Shown here in pieces: positions 1 to 6,309 of a DNA stretch of 6,413 nucleotides. The DNA comes from an uncultured Oscillospiraceae bacterium (GTDB lineage: Bacteria; Bacillota; Clostridia; Oscillospirales; Oscillospiraceae): the NCBI GenBank assembly GCA_934659475.1, contig CAKUHX010000097.1, positions 1 through 6,413 on the forward strand. The letters are read 5' to 3'. Each line of letters starts with the position of its first letter. The first letter of the stretch is position 1. The position numbers and the translations under genes were made by a program. The notes under the pieces are model-generated. The model ran no database searches, was not told the origin of the DNA, and was given only the letters and a program-made list of their open reading frames with translations.

Positions 1-591
1 CTCCTTGGAAGTCAGGTCGGGATACAGGTCCTCCAGCTCCTGCGCTGTCAGGAAGGCAACATCCGTATCCAGCTCAGGCAGCACAGACAACTGGGGAAAT
101 ACAGAACGCAGGAAAGACTGGGTGTCGGCCAGTGCCTTGACGATGGAGTTCACCGTCGCCTTCAGATAATCCGTGTTCCGGTCCTCTTCCCGGATGATCT
201 TCTCCCAGTCCCACTGGTCCACATAGGCGGAGTGGAGGTTGTCCAGCTCCTCATCCCGGCGGATGGCATTCATATCGGTGTACAGGCCCTCCCCCTCGTG
301 GAACTGGTAGCGCTTCAGCGCCAGACGCTTCCACTTGGCCAGAGAGTGGACCACCACAGCCTCACCCTCGATGCCCCGGATGTCGAAGGAGACGGGACGC
401 TCCACGCCGTTCAGGTCGTCGTTGATGCCGCTGGACTTGGACACGAACAGGGGGGCGGACACCCGGTGCAGCCGAAGGGCGCCGGACAGCTTGTCCTCGA
501 ACAGCCGGTGGAGAAGGCTGATGGCCTTCTGGGTCTCATAGATGGACAGCAGGGGGGAATATCCTTGGGGGATGCGGGTGACATGATCCAT
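1..591 (-). CDS. asnA: Aspartate--ammonia ligase (asparagine synthetase A), 3' end cut off by the window
   Basis: This is the first 197 codons of a gene running off the left edge; the family is about 330-340 residues, so roughly 60% is present. AsnA makes L-asparagine from L-aspartate, ammonia and ATP (giving AMP and PPi) in the cytosol, using a fold related to class II aminoacyl-tRNA synthetases. I translated the minus strand directly and see the family signatures in order: YETQKAI near residues 18-24, APLFV at 46-50, VHSLAKWKR at 81-89, EGLYTDMNAIRRDE at 101-114 and HSAYVDQWDWE at 120-130. The ATG at 591-589 is chosen because an AAGGAG-type site lies at 601-606, about 9 nt upstream; the product then begins MDHVTRIPQG. 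The gene diverges from xth. Its leader is only about 25 nt after the predicted start of transcription, so no asparagine T-box is present, although T-boxes control asnA in some Firmicutes. Identity is secure; the C-terminal half cannot be judged. Confidence 0.96.
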   Translation of the reverse strand, partial: MDHVTRIPQGYSPLLSIYETQKAISLLHRLFEDKLSGALRLHRVSAPLFVSKSSGINDDLNGVERPVSFDIRGIEGEAVVVHSLAKWKRLALKRYQFHEGEGLYTDMNAIRRDEELDNLHSAYVDQWDWEKIIREEDRNTDYLKATVNSIVKALADTQSFLRSVFPQLSVLPELDTDVAFLTAQELEDLYPDLTSKE

Positions 592-624
592 AAGGGTTCG
601 CTCCTTTATCAAATATACTGGAAT

Positions 625-652
625 ATTATACAGCGCTTTCGGCAAATTGCAA
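625..652 (-). promoter_or_regulatory. Predicted sigma-A promoter of asnA
   Basis: On the minus strand a -35 box TTGCAA (652-647) is followed by a 16-nt spacer and a perfect -10 box TATAAT (630-625). Transcription would start near 618, leaving a leader of roughly 25 nt that holds the asnA ribosome binding site. The -35 box lies in one arm of an inverted repeat shared with the xth promoter. Confidence 0.75.
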
Positions 653-679
653 CTGAAAATTCCCCTCTTTCTTGCAATT
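645..679. repeat. Inverted repeat between the divergent asnA and xth promoters
   Basis: AATTGCAA at 645-652 and TTGCAATT at 672-679 form perfect 8-nt inverted arms separated by 19 nt. Each arm contains the -35 hexamer of one of the two divergent promoters. The repeat could be a dimeric regulator's operator, or simply the symmetry created because TTGCAA is itself a palindrome. The arms are seen directly; a regulatory role is inference. Confidence 0.5.
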
Positions 680-700
680 GTACCGCCGTGCCGATATAAT
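672..700 (+). promoter_or_regulatory. Predicted sigma-A promoter of the xth operon
   Basis: The -35 box TTGCAA (672-677) is separated by exactly 17 nt from a perfect -10 box TATAAT (695-700). Transcription would begin around 707, giving a leader of about 25 nt before the ATG at 732. No second promoter is evident between xth and the following gene, so this one probably serves both. Confidence 0.8.
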
Positions 701-731
701 AGAGAAAACACTGCACACCGGAGGGACTGCC

Positions 732-1487
732 ATGGTATTCATTTCCTGGAACGTAAACGGCCTGCGGGCCTGTCTGAAGAAGGGCTTTCTTGAATTTCTG
801 AATGCCCAGAAACCTGATTTCATGTGCCTGCAAGAGACTAAAATGGAGCGCGGACAGGCAGATATCGACCTGTCCGGCTATCAGGAGTTCTGGAACTCTG
901 CCGAGAAGAAGGGCTACTCCGGCACCGCCGTTTTTACCCCCCACGCCCCCCTGTCCGTGGCCTACGGCATGGATCTGGACAAGCACGACCACGAGGGGCG
1001 GCTGATCACCCTGGAGTATGAGGAGTTCTACCTGGTGTGCTGCTACACCCCCAACGCCCAGGACGGACTGAAGCGCATCGACTACCGCATGGAGTGGGAG
1101 GACGACCTGCGGGACTACCTGATGAGTCTGGACAGGACCAAGCCGGTGATCTACTGCGGCGACCTGAACGTGGCCCACGAGGAGATCGACCTGAAAAATC
1201 CCAAGACGAATCGGGGCAACGCCGGCTTCTCCGACCAGGAGCGGGAAAAAATGACCCGTCTGCTCTCCTCCGGCTTTACGGACACCTTCCGCCGCCTGTA
1301 CCCTGACGTCACCGGAGCCTACTCCTGGTGGTCCTACCGCTTCCACGCCCGGCAGAACAACGCAGGCTGGCGCATCGACTATTTTATTGTTTCTGACCGC
1401 ATTGCGGATAAGATCCGCCGTGCGGAGATCCTGAGCACAGTAGAGGGCAGCGACCACTGCCCCGTTCTGTTGGATATCGACCTGTAA
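732..1487 (+). CDS. xth: Exodeoxyribonuclease III / AP endonuclease (ExoA/Xth family)
   Basis: This 251-residue protein belongs to the endonuclease/exonuclease/phosphatase superfamily. It nicks DNA 5' to abasic sites and removes 3'-blocking groups in base excision repair in the cytosol. The full active-site set is visible: WNVNG at 6-10 (N7), LQET at 33-36 (metal-binding E35), Y105 in [15 protein letters not shown] at 143-149 (D144, N146), WRIDYF at 213-218 (D216) and the terminal SDHCPV at 240-245 (D241-H242). Length matches the Bacillus ExoA type (about 252), without extra domains. An in-frame ATG at 672 would add 20 residues but lies within the -35 region and has no ribosome binding site. 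The ATG at 732 sits 6 nt after GGAGGG (720-725) and gives the family's usual N-terminus. It is the first gene of a probable two-gene transcript; its TAA stop overlaps the next gene's ribosome binding site. Confidence 0.97.
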   Translation: MVFISWNVNGLRACLKKGFLEFLNAQKPDFMCLQETKMERGQADIDLSGYQEFWNSAEKKGYSGTAVFTPHAPLSVAYGMDLDKHDHEGRLITLEYEEFYLVCCYTPNAQDGLKRIDYRMEWEDDLRDYLMSLDRTKPVIYCGDLNVAHEEIDLKNPKTNRGNAGFSDQEREKMTRLLSSGFTDTFRRLYPDVTGAYSWWSYRFHARQNNAGWRIDYFIVSDRIADKIRRAEILSTVEGSDHCPVLLDIDL

Positions 1488-1501
1488 GGAGGCTGTTTAT
1501 T

Positions 1502-3124
1502 ATGTTCAATTCCTGTTCTTATCCCTACCCCTCCCGCCGCACCGTGGTCTACGCCAAAAACGCCATGGCCTGTACCTCCGTCCCCCTGGGGGCTCAGATC
1601 GGCCTGGACGTGATGAAGGCCGGAGGCAACGCCGTAGACGCCGCCATCGCCATGGCCGCCGCTATGCCCCTGCTGGAGCCCACCGGCAACGCCTTGGGTT
1701 CTGACTGCTTCGCCCTGGTGTGGATCGAAAAGGAGAAAAAACTCTACGGTCTGAACGCCAGCGGTGTAGCTCCTATGGCGCTGAGCGCCCAGAAAGTCAA
1801 GGAATTGGGCTATGACCAGGTTCCCTTTGAGGGCTGGCTGCCCACCATGGTGCCCGGCGCTCCCGCAGGCTGGGCAGAGCTGAACCGCCGCTTCGGTACC
1901 CTGTCTCTGTCCCAGCTCTTTGCCCCCGCCATTCAGTACGCCCGCCAAGGAGTCCCCGTGGCGGACAACGTGGCCCGGCAGTGGAAGCTGGACAGCAAGC
2001 GCATCGCCGCCGCAATGGAACAGGCTCCCCAGGTCCACGGTCCTTGGTGGCAAGCCATGATGAAAGCCGACGGCAGCCCCTATGAGGCCGGCGACCTGTT
2101 CCGATGGCCCGAATTGGCCGACACTCTGGCCGAGTTGGCGGCCACCAACTGTGAAAGCTACTACCGCGGCCCCCTGATGGAGCGCATCGTGGACTTCAGC
2201 CGCCGCACCGGAGGATACTTCTGCGAGGATGATCTCCGCAATTATTCCCCCATGTGGGTAGAGCCCATCTCCACGGACTACCACGGCTACACCGTATGCG
2301 AGATCCCGCCCAACGGCCACGGCATCACCGTGCTCATAGCCCTGAACATCCTCAGCGGCATGGAGCTGCCCGCCGACCGCACCAGCCCGGAGACCTACCA
2401 CAAGCTGCTGGAGGCCATCAAGCTGGCCTTTGTTGACGCAAAGACCTATGTGGCCGACCCCCGGTACATGAAAACCAAAGTGGCCGACCTGCTCTCCCCC
2501 GCCTACGCGGACAAACGCCGCGCTCTCATCGGCGGCACGGCAATAGACCCCAAAGCGGGCGATCCCTCCGGCAGCGACACCATCTATCTATGCACTGCGG
2601 ATGGCCAGGGGAACATGGTCTCCTTCATTCAGAGCAACTATAAGATCTTCGGCTCCGGCGTACTCATTCCGGGCACCGGCATCTCCCTTCAGGACCGGGG
2701 GGCCAACTTCTCCCTGGACGAGAACAGCGACAACTGCCTGGCCGGCGGCAAACGCAGCTACCACACCATCATCCCCGGCTTCCTGATGAAGGACGGGGAG
2801 GCGGTGGGCCCCTTCGGCGTCATGGGCGGTTTTATGCAGCCCCAGGGCCACGTCCAGGTGCTGGTGAACACCATCGACTACCACATGAACCCTCAGGCCG
2901 CTCTGGACTGCCCCCGGGTCCAGTGGACGGGCGGGCTGGACGTCCAGATCGAAGCGGCGGCCGGCCAGCAGGCCGCTGACGCCCTGGCGGATATGGGCCA
3001 CAGCGTCACTGTCCCGGCCAGTCCCATCGCCATGGGCCGGGGCCAGATCATCTGGCGGCAGGACAACGGCGTACTGGTGGGCGGAACAGAGCCCCGGTGC
3101 GATGGCTGCGTAGCCGCCTGGTAA
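1502..3124 (+). CDS. Gamma-glutamyltranspeptidase-family Ntn-hydrolase (YwrD-like), cytoplasmic
   Basis: This 540-residue protein is a GGT-family proenzyme, a class that self-cleaves before a Thr whose new amino group is the nucleophile. The predicted cleavage is between D359 and T360 in GSDTIYLCTADG, giving chains of about 359 and 181 residues. Other family landmarks are GGNAVDAAIA (41-50), EIPPNGHG in the large chain, FGSGVLIPGTGI (383-394) and the glycine pair in GVMGGFMQPQGH (439-450). The N-terminus is polar, with no signal peptide, unlike the periplasmic E. coli enzyme, so it should work in the cytosol, as expected for the YwrD branch. Residues that hold the gamma-glutamyl group in classical GGT are changed: the DxRExAP segment reads NASGVAP (85-91), and the residue matching E. 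coli D433 is N402. The substrate is therefore uncertain and may not be glutathione; relatives include cephalosporin acylases. The start follows AAGGAGG (1486-1492) by 9 nt. The gene lies 14 nt after xth, probably in one operon. Confidence 0.9.
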   Translation: MFNSCSYPYPSRRTVVYAKNAMACTSVPLGAQIGLDVMKAGGNAVDAAIAMAAAMPLLEPTGNALGSDCFALVWIEKEKKLYGLNASGVAPMALSAQKVKELGYDQVPFEGWLPTMVPGAPAGWAELNRRFGTLSLSQLFAPAIQYARQGVPVADNVARQWKLDSKRIAAAMEQAPQVHGPWWQAMMKADGSPYEAGDLFRWPELADTLAELAATNCESYYRGPLMERIVDFSRRTGGYFCEDDLRNYSPMWVEPISTDYHGYTVCEIPPNGHGITVLIALNILSGMELPADRTSPETYHKLLEAIKLAFVDAKTYVADPRYMKTKVADLLSPAYADKRRALIGGTAIDPKAGDPSGSDTIYLCTADGQGNMVSFIQSNYKIFGSGVLIPGTGISLQDRGANFSLDENSDNCLAGGKRSYHTIIPGFLMKDGEAVGPFGVMGGFMQPQGHVQVLVNTIDYHMNPQAALDCPRVQWTGGLDVQIEAAAGQQAADALADMGHSVTVPASPIAMGRGQIIWRQDNGVLVGGTEPRCDGCVAAW

Positions 3125-3134
3125 ACGCGATCAT

Positions 3135-3172
3135 AAAAAGTCCCCCTCCGACGATCGGAGGGGGGCTTTTTT
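3135..3172. terminator. Bidirectional intrinsic terminator between the GGT-like gene and tspO
   Basis: CCCCCTCCGA (3142-3151) and TCGGAGGGGG (3155-3164) form a perfect 10-bp stem with a 3-nt loop, extendable by a G-T and a G-C pair. Six Ts follow on the plus strand (3167-3172) and five As precede it (3135-3139), so it can stop transcription from both sides. The T-run overlaps the stop codon of tspO (3171-3173). Confidence 0.93.
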
Positions 3173-3638
3173 AGTTCAGCTGCCAAATGGCGAAGTTGAG
3201 ATACCCCGCAAAGGCCACCCACAGCAGGTAGGGCACCATCAGCCGACCCGCCGCTTTTCGGCAGCGGAAGAATTTTGCCGCCGTCCACAGGATCAGCAGC
3301 CAGTAGGCGATCAGCCAGAAGAAGGCCAGGGCGTACCGCCGCCCGGTGAAAAACAGCACCGTCCAGATCAGGCTGGACCCCAGCTGAAGGCCGTAAAGCT
3401 CCAGCGCGCCGCCCACGCGGCGGCCCTGCTCCTGGCTGTCCCACACCAGAAAGCTGGCCAGCCCCATCATCAGAAACAGGGCCGTCCACACCACTGGGAA
3501 GGCCCACTGGGGCGGCGTCAGGAGCGGGTGCACCGTCTGGTTTTGGAACGTCTCGATCCCCTGCCGGGTCAGCGCCCAGGACAGGCCGCCCACAGCCAGT
3601 GGGACCGCAAGACACAGGGTGAGCTTTTTCCACTTCAT
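3171..3638 (-). CDS. tspO: TspO/MBR family membrane protein (tryptophan-rich sensory protein)
   Basis: This 155-residue protein is a homologue of the bacterial TspO and mitochondrial translocator protein family, small five-helix membrane proteins that bind porphyrins and other hydrophobic ligands; their physiological role is still debated. Five hydrophobic segments are visible, roughly at 6-22, 44-66, 82-97, 101-122 and 134-154. Family signatures are PPQWAFPVVWT (42-52), FLVWDSQEQ in the loop after helix 2, IWTVLFF (91-97) followed by GRR, and the C-terminal PYLLWVAFAGYLN (136-148) ending in IWQLN. The aromatic-rich composition and length are typical. The ATG at 3638 follows AAGGAGGG (3652-3645) by 6 nt, and that site overlaps the TAA of the upstream SpoVB-like gene, so the two are very likely co-transcribed and translationally coupled. 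The gene ends in the convergent terminator shared with the GGT-like gene. Confidence 0.94.
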   Translation of the reverse strand: MKWKKLTLCLAVPLAVGGLSWALTRQGIETFQNQTVHPLLTPPQWAFPVVWTALFLMMGLASFLVWDSQEQGRRVGGALELYGLQLGSSLIWTVLFFTGRRYALAFFWLIAYWLLILWTAAKFFRCRKAAGRLMVPYLLWVAFAGYLNFAIWQLN

Positions 3639-3650
3639 ACCGTTCCCTCC

Positions 3651-5195
3651 TTATCCCTTCGTTGTGCTCTCTCTATCCTTTCCCCGGTCCCTCCATCCCA
3701 TCCCCATGGCCTGAAGGGCCGCCAGATATACGCCCCCGCCGAAGGCCATGGCGGCCAGACAGGCCCACAGGGCGGGCATGCCCATATCCCGGATCACCCG
3801 CAGCAGCAGCCGGGCATTCAGTCCCGCCAGAAGGGCAGCCAGCCCCGGCATCCAAAACCACTCCATCCAGTCCGGACGGGTCCCGGTATATTTTTCCGTC
3901 AAATAGAAGCTCAGCCCCAGGCCCAGCAGCGCGGACACCGCCGCCCCCAGGACATATCCCGCCATGCCCAGCTTCGCCGCCGTACTGAAGGTCACCGCCG
4001 CCTGCACGCCGCCGGAGAGGATGGACACCGCCGCCACCTGCCGCTGGCGTCCCACCCCGCTGAGGATGCTGTTCAACGCCGACTCCCAGCAGCAAAGGGC
4101 CATCACCCCGGCCAGGGGGAGGATGAACTCCCCCGCCCTCTCCTGCCGGAACAGCAGCACCCCCAGGTCGCCCCCCGCCGCCGCCATCAGAGCCATGGCA
4201 GGCAAAGCCAGCAGAGAGACCGCCCGCACCGTCCGCCCGGTGAGGGCCCGGATCTCCTCCCCCCGCTCCAGAGCGGCCGCCCGGGCCAGCCGCGGGGTGA
4301 CCACCAGCGAGACCGCCCCCAGAAACACCGTGGGCACAGCCAGCATGGGCATGGTCATGCCGCACACCACGCCGAACTCCGCCAGCGCCTCCGACCGGTC
4401 CAGTCCCCCCTCCACCAGCTTCTGGGGGATCAGGGCGGCGTTGGCCGCCCCCAGCAGGTTGCCCAGCAGGGCGGTGGCCCCAATGGGCAGCGCCACCGCC
4501 GCCAGCTTCCGGCGGCACACGGCCCCGGATTCCCCCGGGCCGGACAGGCCCTCCTTCCTTCTCCAGCGCCCCACCAGCGCCACCAGAGTCAGGGATGAGA
4601 ACACCTCGCACACCCACATGCCCAGCACGATCAGCCCGGCGGCCCGTTCGGGGTACTGTGGCAGAAAGGCCCACAGCAGGACCAGCACCGCGCCTGCCCG
4701 GATGCACTGCTCCGCCAGATCCACCGCCGCCGGGGCCCGCACCCGGCCGGCCCCATAAAAGTGGTGCTTATGAAGGTTCTCCACCCCCGTCAGGGCGGCA
4801 CATGGCAGCAGCAGCACAAGTCCCAGCCGGGTGCGGGCATCTCCCAGAAGATAGACGGAGATGCCATCGCTGAACAGCAGCACCAGCGCCGCCGCCGGGA
4901 GCAGCAGCAGGAAAAACAGCCCCAGAGCGCAGGACAGGGCCTTCGCCGCCCCGCGGCCGTTGTGCCGGGCCAGATACTGCGAGGTCAGGTTGGACACCGC
5001 CGCCGTCAGCCCCACCATAGTCACTGACTGCAAGACTGCGTAGGCGGACATGAGCAGCTGGTACAGCCCCATGACCTCCGCCCCTACCATCCGGGACATG
5101 GCCACCCGGTAGCCAAAGGACAGCAGCTGGGACAGGGCGCTGACCGCCGTCAGGAAGATGACGCTGTCCGCAACGTTTTCCCTGTGCTTTTTCAC
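3651..5195 (-). CDS. SpoVB-like MOP-superfamily polysaccharide/lipid flippase
   Basis: With the start chosen here the product is 514 residues, close to the 518 of Bacillus SpoVB. It is a polytopic membrane protein with about 12-14 hydrophobic segments of the polysaccharide-transport branch of the MOP (MATE/MurJ) superfamily. Members flip lipid-linked sugars across the membrane; SpoVB is needed for spore cortex formation. Landmarks are the N-terminal SFGYRVAMSRMVGAEVMGLY, matching the conserved 'R..GaegmGLY' region, HFYGAGRVRAPAAVDLAEQ in the first half and FGVVCGMTMPMLAVPTVF in the second. The reading frame is open upstream to an ATG at 5396, but that would add 67 polar, unconserved residues and run into crt. 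I prefer the GTG at 5195-5193, which gives VKKHREN then the first helix and has a purine-rich AAGGGGGG (5210-5203) 7 nt upstream. No clear promoter was found for it. A SpoVB paralogue with another envelope role is equally possible, so no symbol is given. Confidence 0.87.
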   Translation of the reverse strand: MKKHRENVADSVIFLTAVSALSQLLSFGYRVAMSRMVGAEVMGLYQLLMSAYAVLQSVTMVGLTAAVSNLTSQYLARHNGRGAAKALSCALGLFFLLLLPAAALVLLFSDGISVYLLGDARTRLGLVLLLPCAALTGVENLHKHHFYGAGRVRAPAAVDLAEQCIRAGAVLVLLWAFLPQYPERAAGLIVLGMWVCEVFSSLTLVALVGRWRRKEGLSGPGESGAVCRRKLAAVALPIGATALLGNLLGAANAALIPQKLVEGGLDRSEALAEFGVVCGMTMPMLAVPTVFLGAVSLVVTPRLARAAALERGEEIRALTGRTVRAVSLLALPAMALMAAAGGDLGVLLFRQERAGEFILPLAGVMALCCWESALNSILSGVGRQRQVAAVSILSGGVQAAVTFSTAAKLGMAGYVLGAAVSALLGLGLSFYLTEKYTGTRPDWMEWFWMPGLAALLAGLNARLLLRVIRDMGMPALWACLAAMAFGGGVYLAALQAMGMGWRDRGKDRESTTKG

Positions 5196-5256
5196 TCTGC
5201 CGCCCCCCTTCCGTTCACTGTATTCTCGCCCGGGCGGAACTATGTGCTTCTTCCCC

Positions 5257-5285
5257 TTGCCCGCTGGGGCATTTTTGTGTATAAT
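5257..5285 (+). promoter_or_regulatory. Predicted sigma-A promoter of crt
   Basis: The -35 box TTGCCC (5257-5262), a 17-nt spacer and a perfect -10 box TATAAT (5280-5285) precede crt. Transcription would start near 5292 and give a leader of about 55 nt. The leader holds a small hairpin, CCGGC-TCT-GCCGG (5305-5317), upstream of the ribosome binding site. No riboswitch is recognisable. Confidence 0.75.
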
Positions 5286-5346
5286 AAGGGCGTTCCGCAC
5301 CATCCCGGCTCTGCCGGAGCTTATATTCGCATAGGAGGACGTCGTT

Positions 5347-6123
5347 ATGCCGTTTGTTACTTTGGAACGCGAGGGCAATATCGCCCTGATCACCATGGAC
5401 CGCCCTGAGGCGCTGAATGCCCTGAACTCCCAGGTGCTGGCCGAGCTGAGCCAAGTCCTGGATCAGGTGGAGGCCGACCCTGACCTGTATGTGGCCATCA
5501 TCACTGGCGCGGGCCGCTCCTTTGTGGCCGGGGCCGACATCGGCCAGATGTCCGCCCTGACCAGCGCCGAGGCCAAGGCCTTCGGCCTGTTCGGCAACCA
5601 GGTGCTCCTGAAGCTGGAGAACCTGTCCAAGCCCACCATCGCCGCGGTGAACGGCTTCGCCCTAGGCGGCGGCTGCGAGCTGTCCATGGCCTGCGACATC
5701 CGTCTGGCCAGCGAAAAGGCCAAGTTCGGCCAGCCTGAGGTGGGCCTGGGCATCACCCCCGGCTTCGGCGGCACCCAGCGCCTGGCCCGCATCGTGGGCA
5801 CCGCCCACGCCATGGAGCTGATCCTCACCGCCAAGACCATCTCCGCCGCCCAGGCTCTGGAGATCGGTCTGGTCAGCCAAGTCTACACCCCCGACGACCT
5901 GCTGCCCCAGGCCAAGGCTCTGGCTCAGGCCATCGCCGCCAATGCCCAGGTGGCCGTGCGCCAGTCCAAGGCGGCCATCCGCCGCGGCCTTCAGGCCGAC
6001 ATGTACACCGCCACCGCCTTCGAGGCGGAGGCCTTCGGCCTGTGCTTCTCCACCGAGGACCAGAAGGACGCCATGAGGGCCTTCGTCAACAAGGAGAAGC
6101 TGAACGGCTTCAAGAACCGCTGA
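5347..6123 (+). CDS. crt: Crotonase / 3-hydroxybutyryl-CoA dehydratase (short-chain enoyl-CoA hydratase)
   Basis: The 258-residue protein is a complete crotonase-fold enzyme. It interconverts 3-hydroxybutyryl-CoA and crotonyl-CoA, a step of clostridial butyrate formation. Visible signatures are NRP-like MDRPEALNALNS (17-28), SFVAGADI (58-65, an oxyanion-hole backbone NH around A63), VNGFALGGGCE (101-111, G108 and catalytic E111), FGQPEVGLGITPGFGGTQR (127-145, catalytic E131) and the C-terminal GLCFSTEDQKDAM motif before GFKNR. From memory these closely match Clostridium acetobutylicum Crt (261 residues) along the whole length, favouring Crt over other enoyl-CoA hydratases. The ATG follows AGGAGG (5333-5338) by 8 nt. 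Unlike the familiar crt-bcd-etfBA-hbd cluster, none of the partner genes is next to it: it has its own promoter and terminator and is flanked by unrelated genes. The exact acyl-CoA substrate cannot be proven from sequence. Confidence 0.94.
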   Translation: MPFVTLEREGNIALITMDRPEALNALNSQVLAELSQVLDQVEADPDLYVAIITGAGRSFVAGADIGQMSALTSAEAKAFGLFGNQVLLKLENLSKPTIAAVNGFALGGGCELSMACDIRLASEKAKFGQPEVGLGITPGFGGTQRLARIVGTAHAMELILTAKTISAAQALEIGLVSQVYTPDDLLPQAKALAQAIAANAQVAVRQSKAAIRRGLQADMYTATAFEAEAFGLCFSTEDQKDAMRAFVNKEKLNGFKNR

Positions 6124-6148
6124 GTGTACTGCCATTCAGTGAACGCTC

Positions 6149-6253
6149 TGTCATTGCGAGCCAGCGCGCAGACTGGCGCGTCGACCCGTTTTCTCAGGCT
6201 TTATGGATACGGATCCCCATGGCAGTGATACCGGTCACTGCCTCGGAATGACA
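6149..6253. repeat. Putative miniature dispersed repeat with terminal inverted repeats
   Basis: The ends TGTCATTGCGAG (6149-6160) and CTCGGAATGACA (6242-6253) are inverted repeats matching at 11 of 12 positions and bound a 105-bp non-coding segment. Inside are GCCAG/CTGGC arms (6160-6164 and 6173-6177) and a perfect 8-bp hairpin, GGCAGTGA/TCACTGCC (6221-6228 and 6235-6242, 6-nt loop). From memory, intergenic elements beginning GTCATTGCGAGC with a GGATACGGAT-like core recur in many Clostridia genomes and behave like small non-autonomous mobile elements. No target-site duplication is obvious. It lies between the crt stop and its terminator, so it would be transcribed as part of the crt 3' untranslated region. 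Confidence 0.65.
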
Positions 6254-6268
6254 TTGTCCTTTTCAGAC

Positions 6269-6308
6269 AAAAAAGCTCCCGTCTCCTCTCGGAGACGGGA
6301 GCTTTTTT
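6269..6308. terminator. Bidirectional intrinsic terminator between crt and the next minus-strand gene
   Basis: GCTCCCGTCTCC (6275-6286) pairs perfectly with GGAGACGGGAGC (6291-6302) around a TCTC loop. Six As before (6269-6274) and six Ts after (6303-6308) make it fully symmetric and usable from both strands. It ends crt and, one base from its stop codon, the convergent minus-strand gene. Confidence 0.95.
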
Positions 6309-6309
6309 A

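Noticed and set aside
592..624. A possible T-box riboswitch ahead of asnA
   Set aside because: The predicted leader is only about 25 nt, too short for any T-box structure.
609..1457. A 282-codon minus-strand frame opposite xth
   Set aside because: It is antisense to a complete exonuclease III with all catalytic residues, and its start lies within that gene.
1379..2401. A 340-codon minus-strand frame opposite the GGT-like gene
   Set aside because: It has low-complexity Gly/His/Val composition and no ribosome binding site, and overlaps a gene with clear family motifs.
3528..4598. A 356-codon open frame on the plus strand opposite the SpoVB-like and tspO genes
   Set aside because: It is rich in Gln, His, Pro, Arg and Gly, has no recognisable domain and exactly opposes well-supported membrane protein genes. 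This is the usual shadow of GC-rich codon bias.
3673..4707. A 344-codon Gly-rich minus-strand frame overlapping the SpoVB-like gene in another frame
   Set aside because: It is a repetitive Gly/Ala/Pro-rich frame-shifted shadow of the true membrane protein.
5274..5290. A possible Rex (NADH-sensing) operator over the crt promoter
   Set aside because: Only a single TTGTG-like half-site is visible and there is no matching inverted half, so there is not enough to call an operator.
5196..5396. A 67-residue N-terminal extension of the SpoVB-like protein from an ATG at 5396
   Set aside because: The added residues are not conserved in kind, would overlap the start of crt, and the GTG at 5195 gives the family's normal N-terminus and length.
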